Shown here: positions 25,816 to 34,063 of the stretch, in pieces
Layout of the letters: the number at the start of each line of letters is the position of its first letter
Position numbering within the stretch: the first letter of the stretch is position 1
Origin: CAXTSE01 sp964246985
GTDB taxonomy: Bacteria > Actinomycetota > Actinomycetes > Actinomycetales > Microbacteriaceae
Length of the DNA: 64,000 nt
Reading direction: 5' to 3'
Assembly (NCBI GenBank): GCA_964246985.1
Contig: CAXTSE010000002.1
Location: forward strand, 62,001 to 126,000
Notes under the pieces: generated by a model
The model's database searches: none
Told to the model about the DNA's origin: nothing
What the model saw: only the letters and a program-made list of their open reading frames with translations
Made by a program: the position numbers and the translations under genes

Positions 25816-26499
25816 ATGCGCGCACTCTTCATCGCCCTCCGGCTCGCAGGTGCGGCCGCCGTGGTCGCCGCGGTCATCGGCCAGCTGATGGTGAGCTACG
25901 CCAACTGGACGGGCGAGTACGGGATCGACGACCCGTCCACGCAGTTCGTCAACTTCTTCAGCTTCTTTACCATCGAGTCCAACCTGCTCACTGTCGTGGT
26001 GTTCGTCATCGGTGCGGTGCTGCTGATCCGGCGCAGCGACCGCGATCCGCGCTGGTTCTCCATCGCGCGCGGCAGCGTCACCGCCTACATGGCGACGACC
26101 GGCATCGTCTACAACCTGCTGCTGAGGGGCGTCGAGCTGCCGCAGGGCACCACGCTGCCGTGGTCGAACGAGGTGCTGCACGTCGTCGCCCCGATCCTGA
26201 TGATCGTCGACTGGCTCCTCGCCCCCGGCCGCACCCGGCTCGAGTGGAAGCACATCGGCATCGTGGTGATCTTCCCGATCGTCTGGGCGATCTACACGAT
26301 GGTGCGCGGGCCGCTCGTCGACGACGCCGTCAGCGGCCTGCCCTACTGGTACCCGTACCCATTCCTCAATCCGGCGAACGGCGGGTACGGCAGCGTCGTC
26401 CTCTACGTGCTGCTCATCGCCGTCATCATCGCCGGCGTCGGCGCCCTGGTGATCAAGGTGTCGAGGATGCGCGAGCGCTGGCCGCTCCCGGCACGATGA
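25816..26499 (+). CDS. Pr6Pr-family integral membrane protein
   Basis: 227 residues with six to seven hydrophobic helices. Conserved-looking polar residues lie in NFFSFFTIESNLLTVVVF, ATTGIVYNLLLRG, WSNEVLHVVAPILMIVDWLL and the last-loop GLPYWYPYPFLNP. This pattern is that of the Pr6Pr / AIG1-like membrane family, whose bacterial function is unknown. ATGA overlap with the next membrane-protein gene suggests coexpression. Confidence 0.82.
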   Translation: MRALFIALRLAGAAAVVAAVIGQLMVSYANWTGEYGIDDPSTQFVNFFSFFTIESNLLTVVVFVIGAVLLIRRSDRDPRWFSIARGSVTAYMATTGIVYNLLLRGVELPQGTTLPWSNEVLHVVAPILMIVDWLLAPGRTRLEWKHIGIVVIFPIVWAIYTMVRGPLVDDAVSGLPYWYPYPFLNPANGGYGSVVLYVLLIAVIIAGVGALVIKVSRMRERWPLPAR

Positions 26500-27218
26500 C
26501 CGCTCGCGTCACAGCTCGGCGGGCCTTCGCGGCCGCCGGCACCCTGCTGCTCCTGGCCGCGCTGGTGCTGCTGTGGGCCGCGCGGGCCAGCATCTCCCGC
26601 GCCGTGTACGTCAGCGAGATGGGGGCTCCGGACATGCCCACCGCCGGGCTGTTCGCGTGGGTGCTCACGCTCATCGCGCTGGGCGCCGCGCTCGTCGGCG
26701 TCGCCGGCCGCGACATCCGCAGCCGCCCCCGCCTGCTGGCGCTGTGGACGCCGTCGGTGTCGCTGTGGATCGCGGGCGCCTTCTTCCTCGTCGACTCGCG
26801 GGTGACCTGCACCCCCGGATGCCCGGTGCCGGTGCCGGGAAGCGTCCAGTTCACCTGGCAGGACTTCGTCCACACGTCCGCCGCCGTGCTCGCCTTCGCC
26901 TTCGCCAGCTGGGCGATGCTGCAGTGCTCGTTCGCGGTCGGACACCGCGCGCTGCGGCGGTTCTCGCTGGTGGCGGCGATCTCGGTCGCGAGCATCTCGA
27001 CCGCGGGCGGCCTCATGTCGCTCCTGAACTTCTACCCGACGGTCGGCAGCTACCTCGAGTTCGTCGCGACGACGATCGGCCTCGCGTGGGTGCTGGCGCT
27101 CGGCCTGTCGCTCGTCGTCGGCAGGGACGGCGGATCGGGCAGCCGGGCCGATCGATCAGCGGGTGACTCAGCGCTCGCGGCGCAGCGCGACGGCGAGCTG
27201 GTCGGCGAGGCCCCGTAG
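26496..27218 (+). CDS. DUF998-like membrane protein
   Basis: 240 residues with six predicted helices. A loop between helices 3 and 4 has three cysteine-containing positions (VTCTPGCPVP), which may form a disulphide outside the membrane. DUF998 membership is suggested by size and helix pattern. The last 50 bases overlap the convergent YqaJ-like gene, and the hydrophilic end after VVGRDGG may be a read-through extension. Function unknown. Confidence 0.7.
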   Translation: MTARVTARRAFAAAGTLLLLAALVLLWAARASISRAVYVSEMGAPDMPTAGLFAWVLTLIALGAALVGVAGRDIRSRPRLLALWTPSVSLWIAGAFFLVDSRVTCTPGCPVPVPGSVQFTWQDFVHTSAAVLAFAFASWAMLQCSFAVGHRALRRFSLVAAISVASISTAGGLMSLLNFYPTVGSYLEFVATTIGLAWVLALGLSLVVGRDGGSGSRADRSAGDSALAAQRDGELVGEAP

Positions 27219-27782
27219 CGCATGGATCTCGTTGTCGTCGCGGTCGACCCAGCGGCAGTTCGGGTCGGCGCGCAGCGGCACGAACTCGTGGTGCTGCTCC
27301 CAGATGACGAGGGTGCGCTCGGCGCCGAGCACGTACTGCTGCCACCACACCTGGCGGAGGTAGGCCCGCGGGATGCTGCGCCAGGTCGACTTGGTGGTCT
27401 TGATCTCGCAGAGCTCGAGCCGCGATCCGTTCTCGCGGTAGCCGTCGGGGGTCGCGAGGTGCTCGCGGTTGCCGTCCGCGTGGAACAGCGCTGAGCTCGC
27501 GGTCATGCCGTAGACCGAGCTCGCCCACCGCGCGATGGCCGGCTCCCGCACCTTGCCGTGCTCGGTGTAGGCATTGCCGCCGAATCCGCTGCCGAGCAGC
27601 TTCTCCATCGCGACGGCCGAGATCGCGTTGACGCTCGAGAGGCGCGCGACATCGGTCGCGGTGATGCCGCGCGAGCGAGCCCGCATCCAGGCGACCCGGT
27701 CCTTCGCATCGGCCACGATGCGGTCGCGGAAATGCAGCGGGGGCTCGTCCCAGAGGGACAGCATCGGCTGCACGAAGGTCAC
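27168..27782 (-). CDS. YqaJ-like viral recombinase family nuclease
   Basis: 204 residues with PD-(D/E)XK exonuclease features of the lambda-Exo/YqaJ type. Seen: RSRGITATDVARL near 35, YTEHGKVREPAIARW near 72-86, LATPDGY (Asp of the active site), and ELCEIKTTKSTW with the E-x-K pair. Such nucleases resect double-stranded DNA for annealing-type recombination and are usually phage-borne. Here no phage or recombinase genes are nearby, so it seems a resident chromosomal copy. It starts GTG 27782 and overlaps the convergent upstream gene by 51 bases. Confidence 0.78.
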   Translation of the reverse strand: MTFVQPMLSLWDEPPLHFRDRIVADAKDRVAWMRARSRGITATDVARLSSVNAISAVAMEKLLGSGFGGNAYTEHGKVREPAIARWASSVYGMTASSALFHADGNREHLATPDGYRENGSRLELCEIKTTKSTWRSIPRAYLRQVWWQQYVLGAERTLVIWEQHHEFVPLRADPNCRWVDRDDNEIHALRGLADQLAVALRRER

Positions 27783-27919
27783 GCGTCCATCATCTCCCGC
27801 CCCTCCGGCATCCGCTCGCCGCCGCGCGCGTGCGCGGGCGCAGACCCGTCCGGCCCAGTCCCGGCGCGCTCATCGGGTTCGCACAGACCGTTCATAGGAA
27901 ACTCCGGTGAGGTGAAGAC

Positions 27920-28660
27920 GTGACCACCGCATCCGCCGCCGCCCCCTCCCGTCTCACGCACCCCGACGGCTCGCCCGTCCGCGCGCTGGTGGTCGACGAC
28001 GAGGTGTCGCTCGGCGACCTGCTGCAGATGGCGCTGCGCTACGAGGGGTGGGACGTGAAGACCGCGGTGGACGGCCAGTCGGCGCTGACGCTCGCCCGGC
28101 AGTTCAAGCCCGACGTCGTCGTGCTCGACGTGATGCTGCCCGACCTCGACGGCCTCGAGGTGCTGCACCGGATGCGCGCGGACGGCAGCGACGTGCCCGT
28201 GCTGTTCCTGACGGCGAAGGACTCGGTCGACGACCGGATCTCGGGTCTGACCGCCGGGGGCGACGACTACGTCACCAAGCCGTTCAGCCTGGAGGAGGTG
28301 GTGGCGCGCCTGCGCGGTCTCCTGCGTCGCAGCGCCCGCGTGGTGAGCGACGCCGTCGACCCCGAGCTGCGGGTCGGCGACCTCCTCCTCAATGAGGAGA
28401 GCTACGAGGTGTCCCGCGCGGGAGTGCCGATCGAGCTGACCGCGACCGAGTTCGAGCTGCTCCGCTATCTGATGCGCAATCCGCGCCGGGTGCTCAGCAA
28501 GACCCAGATCCTCGACCGGGTGTGGAGCTACGACTTCGGGGGGCGGTCGAGCATCGTCGAGATCTACATCTCGTACCTGCGCAAGAAGATCGATGCTGAG
28601 CAGGCGCCGATGATCCACACCGTGCGCGGCGTCGGATATCTCATCAAGCCGGCGAGCTGA
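27920..28660 (+). CDS. OmpR/PhoB-family response regulator
   Basis: 246 residues. Receiver domain with VVDDE at 24-28, phosphoacceptor Asp 70 (VVVLDVMLPDLDG) and K in DDYVTKPF. The C-terminal winged helix has ELTATEFELLRYLMRNPRRVLSKTQIL and IYISYLRKKID. Its kinase partner is the sensor gene at 29539, reached across an intervening oxidoreductase gene. GTG 27920 follows a GGTGAGGTGA site. Confidence 0.93.
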   Translation: MTTASAAAPSRLTHPDGSPVRALVVDDEVSLGDLLQMALRYEGWDVKTAVDGQSALTLARQFKPDVVVLDVMLPDLDGLEVLHRMRADGSDVPVLFLTAKDSVDDRISGLTAGGDDYVTKPFSLEEVVARLRGLLRRSARVVSDAVDPELRVGDLLLNEESYEVSRAGVPIELTATEFELLRYLMRNPRRVLSKTQILDRVWSYDFGGRSSIVEIYISYLRKKIDAEQAPMIHTVRGVGYLIKPAS

Positions 28661-28667
28661 CAGGCTG

Positions 28668-29528
28668 ATGACCATGCGCATCGCGGTCACAGGAGCACAC
28701 GGCAAGCTCGGCAGGTCGGTCGTCCGGGAGCTGGTGGATGCGGGTCACCAGGTGACCACGCTGGATCGGGTGCCGGCGCCCGAGGGCGCTGCGGCATCCG
28801 GGGTCGTCATCGATCTGACGGACGCGGGCCAGGTCATGGATGCGCTCGCCGGCATCGACGAGCACCACGGCGGCGTCGACGGGATCGTGCACCTCGCCGC
28901 CATCCCCGCGCCGGGGCTGATGCCCGACGTGGCGACCTTCCACAACAACACGCTGACGTCGTTCAACGTGCTGAACGCGGCCCGCAAGCTCGGCGTCCGG
29001 CGCATCGTGACGGCGTCGAGCGAGACGGTGCTCGGGCTGCCGTTCGACACCGACCCGCCCTACATCCCGGTCGACGAGCAGTACCCGGCGCGTCCGGAGT
29101 CGACCTACTCGCTCGGCAAGCACCTCGAGGAGCAGCTCGCGATCCAGCTGACGCGCTGGGATCCCGAGCTCAGCATCTCGGCCCTGCGGTTCTCGAACGT
29201 CATGGACCCGGCCGACTACGCGGCGTTCCCCGCCTTCGATGACGACCTGATGATCCGCAAGTGGAACCTGTGGGGCTACATCGACGGACGCGACGGCGCC
29301 CAGGCGGTGCGGCGCGCCCTCGAGCTCGCGCGCCCCGGCTTCGAGGCCTACATCATCGCCGCCGCGGACACCGTGATGAGCCGGTCGAGCGCGTCGCTGG
29401 CCGCCGAGGTCTTCGGAGGCGTGACCGTCACGAAGGAGCTCGGCGAGCACGAGACGATGCTCTCGATCGACAAGGCACGCGACCTGCTGGGGTACGAGCC
29501 GCAGCACAGCTGGCGCGACGCGTCGTGA
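28668..29528 (+). CDS. NAD(P)-dependent epimerase/dehydratase-family oxidoreductase
   Basis: 286 residues of the extended short-chain dehydrogenase family. N-terminal TGAHGKLGRSVVREL is the nucleotide-binding loop, IVHLAAIPAPG lies near residue 76, and the catalytic Ser and YSLGKHLEE (YxxxK) appear near 122 and 145. Substrate unknown, probably a nucleotide sugar or uronate-like compound. It sits between the response regulator and its kinase, seven bases after the regulator stop and ten before the kinase start. Confidence 0.88.
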   Translation: MTMRIAVTGAHGKLGRSVVRELVDAGHQVTTLDRVPAPEGAAASGVVIDLTDAGQVMDALAGIDEHHGGVDGIVHLAAIPAPGLMPDVATFHNNTLTSFNVLNAARKLGVRRIVTASSETVLGLPFDTDPPYIPVDEQYPARPESTYSLGKHLEEQLAIQLTRWDPELSISALRFSNVMDPADYAAFPAFDDDLMIRKWNLWGYIDGRDGAQAVRRALELARPGFEAYIIAAADTVMSRSSASLAAEVFGGVTVTKELGEHETMLSIDKARDLLGYEPQHSWRDAS

Positions 29529-29538
29529 GACGGCCCTG

Positions 29539-30966
29539 ATGCGGGCGCCCTGGTCGCTGCAGCGCCGACTGGTGGTGGCGCTCGTGGCGTTGCTGGCGAT
29601 CGTGACGGTGATCGTGGCCGGCTCGAGCGCGCTGGCGCTGCGGGCGAGCCTGATGGAGCGGCTCGACCAGCAGGTGGTCGCCGAGCTGCGGTTCGTCGAC
29701 CGGCTCGTGGGTCCGGGTGCCGGGGGGCCGGCTCCGGTCGAGGACCCGCCCGACGACGAGTACTCGGCCGCACGCAGCTCGGTGCGCCTCATCTCGTCGG
29801 GCGGCGTGCAGGCCGCCCAGTACGTCGACGAGGAGCGCGTCAGCTCGCCGCTGACGGTCGCGCAGGCGCAGACCCTGCTCGACTCGGCGACCGCGACCCC
29901 GCAGTCGGTGTCGCTGGACGGCCTCGGATCATTCCGGGTGGCGTCGAGCACCACGGGCGGCACCACCTACGTGGTCGGCCTCTCGCTCGACGACGTCGAC
30001 GCCACGACGAACAGCCTCGTGGCGATCTTCGCCCTCGTGGCTCTGGTGGCGCTCGCCGTGGCCGCGGTCGTCGGAACGCTCGTCGTGCGCGTCGCGCTCC
30101 GGCCCCTCGGCCGGGTCGCCGCCACCGCCACGCGGGTGTCCGAGCTGCCCCTCGACAAGGGTCAGGTCGCCCTCGCCGACCGGGTTCCGGATGCCGACAC
30201 CGATCCGCGCACGGAGGTCGGCCAGGTGGGGTCGGCTCTCAACCGCATGCTCGGCCACGTCGAGGGTGCCCTGGTCGCCCGGCAGCAGAGCGAGCACAAG
30301 GTGCGGCAGTTCGTCGCAGATGCCAGCCACGAGCTGCGCACTCCGCTCGCGTCGATCCGCGGCTACTCCGAGCTCACGCGGCGGGGCGCCTACGAGCTGC
30401 CCGACGACGTGGTGCGCGCCCTCGCGCGCATCGAGTCCGAGTCGGTGCGCATGACCTCGCTGGTCGAGGACCTGCTGCTGCTGGCCCGGCTCGACGAGGG
30501 CCGGGAGCTCGTGCTCACGTCGGTCGACCTCGTGCCGCTGCTCGTCGACGTCCTCAGCGACGCGCACGCCGCGTCCCCCGACCACGTCTGGCAGCTCGAG
30601 GCGCCCGAGACGCCCGTGCTGGTCGCCGGCGACGGAGGTCGGCTGCACCAGGTCGTCGCCAACCTGCTCGCGAACGCTCGCGTGCACACGCCGCCCGGCA
30701 CGACGGTGGATGTGGCGCTCGCCATCGACGGACGCGAGGCGGTCATCACGGTGGCCGACGACGGGCCCGGAATCCCCGAGTCCCTGCAGCCCGTGCTCTT
30801 CGAGCGCTTCGCGCGCGGCGACGGCTCCCGGTCGCGCGCAACCGGCAGCACCGGTCTCGGGTTGGCGATCGTCGCCGCGGTCGTCGAGGGGCACGGCGGA
30901 TCCGTGTCGGTGTCGAGCGATTCCGAGGGCACCCGTTTCGACGTGCGGTTGCCGCTGCGCTCGTAA
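29539..30966 (+). CDS. Sensor histidine kinase (HAMP/HisKA type)
   Basis: 475 residues. Membrane helix at 10-32, an extracytoplasmic sensing region to about 155, a second helix at 158-180, then HAMP. The HisKA motif FVADASHELRTPLASIRGYSEL has its His at about 264. The ATPase motifs are VVANLLANARVHTPPGT, VADDGPGIPE and GSTGLGLAIVAAVVEGHGG. Cognate to the OmpR-type regulator at 27920; the signal is unknown. Confidence 0.93.
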   Translation: MRAPWSLQRRLVVALVALLAIVTVIVAGSSALALRASLMERLDQQVVAELRFVDRLVGPGAGGPAPVEDPPDDEYSAARSSVRLISSGGVQAAQYVDEERVSSPLTVAQAQTLLDSATATPQSVSLDGLGSFRVASSTTGGTTYVVGLSLDDVDATTNSLVAIFALVALVALAVAAVVGTLVVRVALRPLGRVAATATRVSELPLDKGQVALADRVPDADTDPRTEVGQVGSALNRMLGHVEGALVARQQSEHKVRQFVADASHELRTPLASIRGYSELTRRGAYELPDDVVRALARIESESVRMTSLVEDLLLLARLDEGRELVLTSVDLVPLLVDVLSDAHAASPDHVWQLEAPETPVLVAGDGGRLHQVVANLLANARVHTPPGTTVDVALAIDGREAVITVADDGPGIPESLQPVLFERFARGDGSRSRATGSTGLGLAIVAAVVEGHGGSVSVSSDSEGTRFDVRLPLRS

Positions 30967-30989
30967 GCACGTATGCTGACCGAGGCCCA

Positions 30990-31112
30990 AGACCGCTGGT
31001 ATCTGTGTGAAAGCACAGGCGAAGACCCCGCGCAGGTGTATGAAGTCCGTGATTCCGTCACGATCCGCTCCGTGCCTCTGTGTGCCGGAGCTTCTTTCTT
31101 TACCAGCGTGGG
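30990..31112 (+). promoter_or_regulatory. Ribosomal protein L10 leader (autoregulatory RNA)
   Basis: The 197-base region before rplJ contains CGCTGGTA (30994-31001) and its complement TACCAGCG (31101-31108), the closing helix of a multi-branched fold. Between them lie ATCTGTGTGAAAGCACAG and a CTCCGTGCCTCTGTGTGCCGGAG hairpin. This matches the arrangement of the L10 leader bound by the L10(L12)4 complex to repress rplJL. Confidence 0.75.
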
Positions 31113-31163
31113 TCGGCATCCGGAACCGGATGTGCAGAGAACACACTTTCAGGAAGAGATCCC

Positions 31164-31676
31164 ATGGCGAACAAGGAAGCCACGGTTGCCGAGCTGACGG
31201 AGAACTTCCGCAGCTCGAACGCAGTCGTGCTCACCGAGTACCGCGGGCTCACGGTCGCGCAGCTCAAGACGCTGCGACAGACGATCAGCGAGCACGCGAG
31301 CTACGCCGTGGTGAAGAATACGCTCACCAAGATCGCGGCGAACGAGGCTGGCATCAGCTCGTTCGACGACCAGCTGGTCGGTCCCTCCGCGATCGCATTC
31401 GTGCACGGAGACACTGTCGCCGTCGCGAAGGCGCTGCGTGACTTCGCCAAGGCGAACCCTCTGCTCGTGGTGAAGGGCGGCTACTTCGATGGCGCGCCCC
31501 TGACCGCGGAAGAGGTGGGCAAGCTCGCCGACCTCGAGAGCCGTGAGGTGCTGCTGGCCAAGCTGGCCGGCGCCTTCAAGGCCTCGCTGTTCGGAGCCGC
31601 CTACATGTTCAACGCGCCCCTGGCCCAGGCCGCGCGCACGATCGACGCCCTCCGCGTCAAGAAGGAAGAAAACTAA
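31164..31676 (+). CDS. rplJ: 50S ribosomal protein L10
   Basis: 170 residues. It opens MANKEATVAELTENFRSSNAVVLTEYRGLT and has YAVVKNTLTKIAANE, typical of L10, which anchors L7/L12 dimers to the ribosomal stalk base. ATG 31164 is preceded by AGGAAGAG. The stop overlaps the rplL start by one base (TAATG). Confidence 0.97.
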   Translation: MANKEATVAELTENFRSSNAVVLTEYRGLTVAQLKTLRQTISEHASYAVVKNTLTKIAANEAGISSFDDQLVGPSAIAFVHGDTVAVAKALRDFAKANPLLVVKGGYFDGAPLTAEEVGKLADLESREVLLAKLAGAFKASLFGAAYMFNAPLAQAARTIDALRVKKEEN

Positions 31677-32065
31677 TGGCAAAGCTCAGCACCGACGACC
31701 TCCTCGAGGCGTTCAAGGAACTGTCCCTCATCGAGCTCAGCGAGTTCGTGAAGAAGTTCGAGGAGACCTTCGAGGTCACCGCCGCGGCTCCGGTCGCGGT
31801 TGCCGGCCCGGCCGCCGCCGGCGGCGGCGCTGCCGCTGAGGAGGTCGAGGAGAAGGATTCCTTCGACGTCGTCCTCGAGGCCGCGGGCGAGAAGAAGATC
31901 CAGGTCATCAAGGAGGTGCGCACCCTCACCAGCCTCGGCCTCGGCGAGGCGAAGGCCCTCGTCGACGGCGCCCCCTCCACCGTGCTCGAGGGCGCGAACA
32001 AGGAGACCGCCGAGAAGGCCAAGGCTCAGCTCGAAGAGGCTGGCGCCACGATCACCCTCAAGTAG
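31676..32065 (+). CDS. rplL: 50S ribosomal protein L7/L12
   Basis: 129 residues. N-terminal dimerisation helices LSTDDLLEAFKELSLIELSEFVKKFEE, an Ala/Gly/Pro hinge near 40-55, and the factor-binding domain EKKIQVIKEVRTLTSLGLGEAKALVDGAP. Recruits translational GTPases. Translationally coupled to rplJ. Confidence 0.97.
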   Translation: MAKLSTDDLLEAFKELSLIELSEFVKKFEETFEVTAAAPVAVAGPAAAGGGAAAEEVEEKDSFDVVLEAAGEKKIQVIKEVRTLTSLGLGEAKALVDGAPSTVLEGANKETAEKAKAQLEEAGATITLK

Positions 32066-32080
32066 TCCGGATTCACCCAC

Positions 32081-32162
32081 GCGACGGGCGTCGTCCTCCG
32101 GGACGGCGCCCGTCGCTGCGTCCAGGGCAGATGGGGCGCCCGGTAACCAGCCGGACGCCCCA
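32081..32162 (+). terminator. Two hairpins after rplL
   Basis: GCGACGGGCG / CGCCCGTCGC (32081-32116) is followed by TGGGGCGcCCGG / CCGGaCGCCCCA (32132-32162) and then CCCTTTCG. The second, with its short pyrimidine tail, is the likelier terminator. Confidence 0.65.
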
Positions 32163-32266
32163 CCCTTTCGTCACTACGAGCGCGCGGGGATCAGGGACCG
32201 CTGCTCGCATGCAACCTCTCGATCAAAGCACCGCGCACATCTGCGACCGATTTGTCTACCGGGTGA

Positions 32267-33901
32267 TCAGGGGGTGATCCGCCCCTCTGGGCGGAAGTGG
32301 AGGCCGAGCGAGCGAGCCGTGCGGATCGCCTCCTCGCGCGTGCTGACCCCGAGCTTGCGGTACAGCTTCCGCAGGTGGGTCTTCACCGTGTTCGGGGAGA
32401 TGAACAGCTCGGCCGCGATGGCCGACACGGTGAGCTCGCGCTCGACGTAGGTGAGCACCAGCCGCTCGCGCTCGCTGAGGGGCTCGTTGACGCTCGACGG
32501 GTCGCCCGTCGAGGCGAGGGCCCCCATCAGGATGCGGGTCACCTCGGGATTCTGCGGGCGCCGGATCGCCCGCGCGGCCAGCTCGGACAGCAGGGAGGCG
32601 GGCACGTGGCGGAGGGGCGAGCGCACCCCGGTGCGCGCCATCGTGAGCAGCGCCCGGTCGACGTTGATGTCGGATGCCACGAGCTCGCCGCGGCCGTACT
32701 GCACAGCACCGCGCAGCAGCTGCACCGCCATCTTGGTGCGCGGGGAGTGCAGCTCGCCGAGGGCGTCGCACGCGTGCAGCGCCTGCTCGGCGCCGACCAG
32801 GTCGCCGAGGGCGATGCGCTGCTGTGCGATGTAGCGGGCGGGGCAGAGCGAGTGCCGCTCGCCGGGGTCGAGCTCGGAGAGGATGGTGAAGGCCTCGTTG
32901 CCGGACCCGAGCGAGGCCAGCAGCTCGGCACGCAGCACCTCGCCCACGTCGCGTGCGAAGGCGGCCGGGCGCCAGCTGCGGTACTCCTGGCGCGCGCGGT
33001 GGAGCAGGTCGAGGGCCTCGATGGGGGATCCCGCGAGCACCTTGGCGAAGGCGCCGGCCACCAGCACGAAGGGCTGCCACTCGGTGCCGACCGCGGCGAC
33101 CTCCAGCCGGGCGAGGAGGCTTCGCGTGTCGTCGAACGAATGCCGATCGATCGTGGTGAGCAGCTGGGCCGCCAGCAGCGGCGCCGCGAATCCGCTGCCC
33201 AGCACCTGCGGCGGCAGATCGAGGGCGGCGGCACGCGCGATCTGCGCGTCCACCTCGGCGAGCTCGCCCTGCGTGTAGGCGACGACGGCGGCGCCGCCGA
33301 GGCATTCGAGCAGCTCGCAGCGGGTGAGGTGGTCGGGGGCGAGCCCGAGGGCGTAGGCGAAGTGGTCGCGGGCGCTGTCGAAGCGTCCTAGGTCGAGGTC
33401 GACCATGCCGCGCTCGAGCGCGAGCCGTGCCGTGCGCTCGACGTAGTCCGCGGTCACCGCGTCGTTGTCGAGAGCGTCGATCGCGATGTCGAGCTGTACG
33501 AGAGCGGCGTGCAGCTGGCCCTGCGCACGGAGCGCGGCCGCGTATCCGGTCGCGATCGCCGCACGGGCATTGTCGGCGCTCGGATCGGCGCTGCGTGCCA
33601 GGGCGACCTCGGCCGCGCGGTAGTAGGCGAGCGCCGCCGACCCTCCGGAGGATCCCGCCGAGCGGTACGTTCCGCCGAGCGAGCAGCACAGGGCCGGGTC
33701 GTTCTGCCAGATGTCGGCGGGCAGCGAGGTCACGAACTCGCGGTACTCGGCTCCGCGCTCGTAGGCCAGCGGGCGGGAGACGGCGCGGATGGCCGCGATC
33801 GCGCGGGGAGTGTCGTCGGCCTCGAGCGCCGCGGCGACCTCGGCACGCAGGGAGTCGAGATCGGGGACGGCCGGATCGGGTGCTGCAGGTGGAACGGGCA
33901 C
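32267..33901 (-). CDS. LuxR-family transcriptional regulator with TPR-like domain
   Basis: 544 residues from GTG 33901, or up to 584 if an upstream GTG is used. Most of the protein is an alpha-helical, TPR-like repeat region (for example SAALAYYRAAEVALARS, LHAALVQLDIAIDAL, IEALDLLHRARQEYRSW), as in MalT-type regulators but without a recognisable Walker motif. The last 65 residues are a LuxR helix-turn-helix: LSERERLVLTYVERELTVSAIAAELFISPNTVKTHLRKLYRKLG. The longer start would lie inside the conserved G-rich promoter motif. GTG 33901 has GAGGAG nine bases upstream and is preferred. It may control itself and the CAP-domain gene through the shared motif. Confidence 0.82.
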   Translation of the reverse strand: MPVPPAAPDPAVPDLDSLRAEVAAALEADDTPRAIAAIRAVSRPLAYERGAEYREFVTSLPADIWQNDPALCCSLGGTYRSAGSSGGSAALAYYRAAEVALARSADPSADNARAAIATGYAAALRAQGQLHAALVQLDIAIDALDNDAVTADYVERTARLALERGMVDLDLGRFDSARDHFAYALGLAPDHLTRCELLECLGGAAVVAYTQGELAEVDAQIARAAALDLPPQVLGSGFAAPLLAAQLLTTIDRHSFDDTRSLLARLEVAAVGTEWQPFVLVAGAFAKVLAGSPIEALDLLHRARQEYRSWRPAAFARDVGEVLRAELLASLGSGNEAFTILSELDPGERHSLCPARYIAQQRIALGDLVGAEQALHACDALGELHSPRTKMAVQLLRGAVQYGRGELVASDINVDRALLTMARTGVRSPLRHVPASLLSELAARAIRRPQNPEVTRILMGALASTGDPSSVNEPLSERERLVLTYVERELTVSAIAAELFISPNTVKTHLRKLYRKLGVSTREEAIRTARSLGLHFRPEGRITP

Positions 33902-34023
33902 TGGTGGAGTCTCCTCGTCGCCGTCCAGCGAGCTCCCAGTGCCCTGACCGACGGTGATGTCGGCCAAGGTTATGGTCGATGTCCGATCATTGTCCACCAG
34001 GAGCGCGCACGAGCGTTCCACCC

Positions 34024-34046
34024 AGTAGGGGGGACGTATCGGGGTA
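34024..34046 (-). promoter_or_regulatory. Shared G-rich motif upstream of the TPR/LuxR regulator
   Basis: The plus strand reads TAGGGGGGACGTATCGGGGTACA, differing at three of 23 positions from the copy at 17442-17464. It lies about 120 bases upstream of the preferred start GTG 33901, in the same orientation as the other copy, and suggests autoregulation. Confidence 0.6.
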
Positions 34047-34063
34047 CAGAAGGCGACGTATCG

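Noticed and set aside
27168..27782. Prophage remnant around the YqaJ-like gene
   Set aside because: No integrase, terminase, structural genes, attachment repeats or composition change nearby.
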